A stretch of 64,000 nt of DNA from Lichenifustis flavocetrariae (GTDB lineage Bacteria; Pseudomonadota; Alphaproteobacteria; Rhizobiales; Beijerinckiaceae), in contig NZ_JAMOIM010000001.1 of assembly GCF_026130545.1 (NCBI RefSeq), positions 124,001 to 188,000 on the forward strand, in the 5' to 3' direction. Below are positions 61,143 to 64,000 of this stretch, piece after piece. The notes below the pieces were generated by a model. That model saw nothing but the letters and a program-made list of their open reading frames with translations, was not told where the DNA came from and ran no database searches. Both the position numbers and the translations under genes were made by a program. Each line of letters opens with the position of its first letter. Position 1 is the stretch's first letter.

Positions 61143-62579
61143 ATGAAGCTCGTCAAGAGCCTTCTTCTCAGCTCGGCGGTCGGCCTTACCGCTGTCGCCA
61201 GCGCCCAGGCCGCCGATCTTCCGTTCCGGAAAGCGGCTCCTGTCGAGTACGTCCGCGTTTGTGATTTCACCGGCGCCGGCTACTTCTACATTCCGGGCAC
61301 CGACACCTGCTTGAAGGTCGGCGGCTTCGTCCGTGCCGAATATGCCTACGTGTCGCCGTCTGCCTCTTTCTTCCCGGCTGTGTCGACCGCGGTTGGTGGT
61401 GTTGTGATCCCGGGCGGTACCCGCATCAACAGCAACCTTCGTGACGTGTCGGGTTTCTTTGCTCGCGGCCGCATCGAAGTGGATGCCCGTACGCAGACGG
61501 CTTACGGAACGCTCCGCACCTTCGTGCGCTACGAAATCACGAAGGCGAACGGCGTTTACCAGGGTTCGTCGACGTCCCAGCAGGGCTTCACGAACCAGAG
61601 CGGCAGCAATGCCAACGTGGACAAGGCCTTCGTGCAGTTCGCCGGCTTCACGGCAGGTCGCGTGCAGTCGTTCTTCGACTTCTACGCCGATAACTACAAC
61701 ATGGAAGGTATCGCCAACTCCGATCAGAGCACGCAGGTTTTCGCTTACACGGCGACCTTCGGCGGCGGTTTCTCGGCGACGATTTCGGCTGAAGATCCGA
61801 CGATCCGTCGTGATGGCATCGGCAACGGCGAGTTTAACAGCCCGCTGAACCTGGCCGCTGGCGGCGTTTCCTCCGACCTTGGTTATGGTAGCGTTCGCAT
61901 CCCCGACTTTGTCGGTGTTGTTCGCGTCGATCAGGCTTGGGGTGCTGCCCAGCTCTCGGCGGCCTATCACGAAGTGGCCGTGATCTCGCCGACCACCTTC
62001 GGTAACATCCAGAAGGATGGCTTCGCTGTTCAAGGCGGCCTCCAGTTCAAGCTTCCGATGCTTGCGGCCGGCGACGATATCTGGTTGGAAGGCGCCTATC
62101 AACAGGGTGCGTATCTGTACCAGGACTCCGCAGGCACCTTGAACTCGGGTGTGAACTCAGCGTTCCTGGGCGGCTTCCAGCATATCGATCACGACGCCTA
62201 CGCCTTCGCGAATGCCAACGGAACATCGACCGTTTCGCTTTCGAAGGGCTTCTCGGTGATGGGCGCCCTCCATCACTACTTCACCCCGAACTTCTCGGAC
62301 GTGCTGTTCGGCTCGTATGAGGAAGTGTCGTATGGCAACCGCGCCCGGAACACCGATTGGACCCTTGGTGGTATCGGTGATGCGAGCGAATACCGCATCG
62401 GCAACCAGTTCATCTGGACGCCTGTGAACAACCTCGGCATTTATGTTGAGGCGGTGTACGCTCACATCGACCAGACCCTGGCCCACAATCCAGGTGTCGC
62501 AGCCAGCGCTCTTCCAGTCGGCATCAAGAAGGACCCGAGCTCCTTCGAAGGTCGGCTCCGTGTCGAGCGCGACTTCTAA
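61143..62579 (+). CDS. Outer-membrane porin, rhizobial Omp2b/RopA type
   Basis: A 478-residue trimeric porin of the alphaproteobacterial porin family. The signal peptide MKLVKSLLLSSAVGLTAVAS-type ends at AQA before ADLPFRKAAP. Early hallmarks are VRVCDFTGAGYFYIPGTDTC and LKVGGFVRAEY, and the last strand ends LRVERDF with a terminal Phe. GGAGG lies 8 bases before the ATG, which fixes the start. The GC content and codon choice are slightly milder than neighbours, as in highly expressed genes. A strong terminator follows. Confidence 0.94.
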   Translation: MKLVKSLLLSSAVGLTAVASAQAADLPFRKAAPVEYVRVCDFTGAGYFYIPGTDTCLKVGGFVRAEYAYVSPSASFFPAVSTAVGGVVIPGGTRINSNLRDVSGFFARGRIEVDARTQTAYGTLRTFVRYEITKANGVYQGSSTSQQGFTNQSGSNANVDKAFVQFAGFTAGRVQSFFDFYADNYNMEGIANSDQSTQVFAYTATFGGGFSATISAEDPTIRRDGIGNGEFNSPLNLAAGGVSSDLGYGSVRIPDFVGVVRVDQAWGAAQLSAAYHEVAVISPTTFGNIQKDGFAVQGGLQFKLPMLAAGDDIWLEGAYQQGAYLYQDSAGTLNSGVNSAFLGGFQHIDHDAYAFANANGTSTVSLSKGFSVMGALHHYFTPNFSDVLFGSYEEVSYGNRARNTDWTLGGIGDASEYRIGNQFIWTPVNNLGIYVEAVYAHIDQTLAHNPGVAASALPVGIKKDPSSFEGRLRVERDF

Positions 62580-62604
62580 GATTTAGAGAAGCAAGATTGA
62601 AAAG

Positions 62605-62632
62605 GGCCCGGCACCATGTGTCGGGCCTTTTT
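62605..62632 (+). terminator. Intrinsic terminator of the porin gene
   Basis: A 10-bp GC-rich stem (GGCCCGGCAC with GTGTCGGGCC, one G-T pair) with a short loop is followed directly by TTTTT. It lies 25 bases after the porin stop codon. Confidence 0.85.
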
Positions 62633-62658
62633 CACGTTGAGAGGCGCCTCTCAACGTG
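62633..62658. repeat. Perfect 26-bp palindrome
   Basis: CACGTTGAGAGGC followed directly by GCCTCTCAACGTG, a perfect inverted repeat with no spacer, centred on GGCGCC. It begins one base after the porin terminator T-tract and lies between the convergent porin and gapR genes. No second copy is seen in the window. Confidence 0.8.
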
Positions 62659-62802
62659 GCCTCAAAAGTGAAGTCGTGGTACGGCCTCCCAATCATCGTT
62701 AGAAGGCTCGGCCACTCCAAGAAGATCAATGGCCGATGTGTCGGCGTCTGCTATGACGTTAGGCAGGCTGGTTGCTTCGTCGTTCGCCAGGCGATCGAAG
62801 GC

Positions 62803-63048
62803 TCACTCGGCCATGCCGAGCGCCGCGAGGTACAGCCCGAGGATTTCCTCTTCCTCCCGCCGTTTGTCCTTGTCCTGTTTGCGGATCGACACGACTTTGC
62901 GGATGACCTTCACGTCATAGCCGGTGCCCTTGGCTTCGGCATAGACGTCCTTGATGTCTTCCGAGACCTGCTTTTTGTCTTCCTCGAGCCGTTCGATTCG
63001 CTCGATGAAGGCGAGCAGATGCTTGGCTTCGGCTGAATTGGCTTCCAT
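62803..63048 (-). CDS. gapR: GapR-family DNA-binding protein (DUF2312)
   Basis: An 81-residue nucleoid-associated protein. The coiled-coil segment LLAFIERIERLEEDKKQVS and the conserved IKDVYAEAKGTGYDVKVIRKVV define DUF2312/GapR, which in Caulobacter clamps around overtwisted AT-rich DNA and helps replication and topology control. It is near the usual length of 80-90 residues and nearly restricted to Alphaproteobacteria. It converges with the porin gene. purE lies 401 bases upstream on the same strand. Confidence 0.94.
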   Translation of the reverse strand: MEANSAEAKHLLAFIERIERLEEDKKQVSEDIKDVYAEAKGTGYDVKVIRKVVSIRKQDKDKRREEEEILGLYLAALGMAE

Positions 63049-63449
63049 CGGGCGGTCCTTGGTTTGGCGGCGCGGCCTTGGCGCAACCCATCATGCGCGG
63101 TTCGGAATGAGCCGCTTGAAATCCGTGTCTTCGCCGAATGGCGTCGCAAGCCATCTACATGACGAATGAGAGCCGGCGCATCTGGTCTACTTCGCCTGGC
63201 GCCGTGCGGCCGACCTCGCGAAGACCGCGGCCGCACGCGCTACTCGTTCGCGCGCGGCGCGCGGTGGCATCCGATCCGAGCGAACCCGGACGTGGCCACC
63301 GGTGACTGGCGAGAGTTTTCTCCTCGATTCGTCATGAGGAGGGAAGAAGTTGGCGTACATCCAAGACGCATGAAAGGCGTGGGACGCGACGTTCGAGAAT
63401 CGATATTGGGCGGCCCGACATTGTCCGGCCGGCATCAGACATCCCTCCA
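63049..63449. other. Intergenic, no gene seen
   Basis: A 401-base gap between purE and gapR. Short ORFs here have no coding character or family match. The segment probably holds the gapR promoter. purK, which often follows purE, is not present. Confidence 0.4.
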
Positions 63450-63959
63450 TTATGAAACGTCGGGCACGATTGCGATCGCCTCGGTTTGCGCCTTGCGCCA
63501 TGCGGCGAGCCTTTCCCCCAAGGCTGCATCGGCGAGGCTCAGCACGCTAGCAGCCAGTAGGGCCGCGTTGATGGCTCCGGCGCGCCCGATGGCCAGCGTG
63601 CCGACAGGAATACCGGCCGGCATCTGAACTATGGAATAAAGGCTGTCACGTCCGCCAAGCGCCTTGGTTTCCATTGGAACGCCGAACACGGGCAGAATCG
63701 TCCAGGCAGCCGTCATGCCCGGCAGATGAGCGGCCCCGCCTGCGCCAGCGATGATCACTTTGAACCCTGCGTCACGGGCACCTTTGGCAAAGGTGACAAG
63801 CCTGTCAGGCGTCCGATGGGCCGAAACGATTCGTGCCGCGTAGCCCACCGCCAAAGCGTCGAGGATCGTGGCGGCGTGGCTCAGGATCGGCCAGTCCGAT
63901 TGACTCCCCATAATGATCGCGACCGGAACCTGTCCCTCTATGCTCGATGGCTCGGCCAC
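63450..63959 (-). CDS. purE: N5-carboxyaminoimidazole ribonucleotide mutase
   Basis: A 169-residue class I PurE that moves the carboxyl group from N5-CAIR to C4 in purine synthesis. The phosphate-binding loop [12 protein letters not shown], the active-site SAHRTPDRL (His48) and the [16 protein letters not shown] motif are all intact. Length is normal. The gene starts 41 bases from the window edge, so its promoter is partly outside. Class I PurE normally works with PurK, which is not adjacent. Confidence 0.95.
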   Translation of the reverse strand: MAEPSSIEGQVPVAIIMGSQSDWPILSHAATILDALAVGYAARIVSAHRTPDRLVTFAKGARDAGFKVIIAGAGGAAHLPGMTAAWTILPVFGVPMETKALGGRDSLYSIVQMPAGIPVGTLAIGRAGAINAALLAASVLSLADAALGERLAAWRKAQTEAIAIVPDVS

Positions 63960-64000
63960 GTCGATCCCTTGATCTCGTTCGATCCCCGCGCCTTAACGGA

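Noticed and set aside
62633-62658. The 26-bp palindrome as a parS centromere site
   Set aside because: It lacks the TTTCACGTGAAA core of parS, and no parAB genes are in view.
62656-63036. Plus-strand open frame opposite gapR
   Set aside because: Its C-terminal part is the exact antisense of the conserved GapR coiled coil, and the start has no ribosome-binding site.

Overview
The window is GC-rich and densely coded. It reads as the chromosome of an alphaproteobacterium of the Hyphomicrobiales (Rhizobiales). The evidence is a GapR-family nucleoid protein, a rhizobial-type porin, the gene order ccmI-ccmE-ccmF-ccmH-degP-two-component pair-glnE, an rplU-rpmA-GNAT block, DUF1127 and KGG-repeat small proteins, and a promoter matching the EcfG (general stress response) consensus. 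Family placement, perhaps near Beijerinckiaceae or Methylobacteriaceae, is inference. I see no phage, plasmid, insertion sequence or CRISPR array.

Layout. 1-2820: the 3' end of a polysaccharide locus (GH5 glycoside hydrolase, Wzx-type flippase, GT2 glycosyltransferase). 2817-9043: metabolic and housekeeping genes (purU, a DUF1348 protein, a phytoene-dehydrogenase-like flavoprotein, an unidentified secreted Gly/Tyr/Ser-rich protein, an L-2-keto-3-deoxyarabonate dehydratase, rlmB). 9202-23519: one co-directional run: a small secreted PepSY-like protein, response regulator and histidine kinase (resembling rhizobial FeuN-FeuP-FeuQ), a surface-antigen-like lipoprotein, ccmI/E/F/H for cytochrome c maturation, a DegP protease, a second regulator/kinase pair, and glnE. 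23520-33410: gamma-glutamyltransferase coupled to a shortened siroheme synthase, a KGG stress protein, argE, a host-attachment-family protein, GNAT/L27/L21, a DapA-family enzyme, and the Ohr/OhrR peroxide system. 33480-46300: an MFS exporter, glycolate oxidase glcDEF, a methyltransferase with an AraC regulator, a CorC/HlyC-type membrane protein, a class A penicillin-binding protein, DUF1127 opposite a LysR regulator, and a RidA-like protein.

46531-58475 is the main accessory block: ten co-directional exopolysaccharide genes, most overlapping by 4-10 bases. It encodes an export lipoprotein, an outer-membrane beta-barrel, a co-polymerase/tyrosine-kinase fusion, an acyltransferase, a flippase, a GT2, a polymerase, two GT4 enzymes and a WcaF-like acetyltransferase. 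This is a Wzx/Wzy pathway, but no priming phosphoglycosyl transferase or sugar-nucleotide synthesis gene is present. 58485-64000: a YeaQ-type membrane protein, an AGE-family epimerase, tRNA-Ser(GCT), the porin, gapR and purE.

No wholly new system can be proved from sequence alone. The best leads are the short export lipoprotein paired with a beta-barrel in the EPS locus, the candidate FeuN-type regulator upstream of the cytochrome c genes, the shortened siroheme synthase, the EcfG-type promoter of the KGG gene, and a perfect 26-bp palindrome between the porin gene and gapR.
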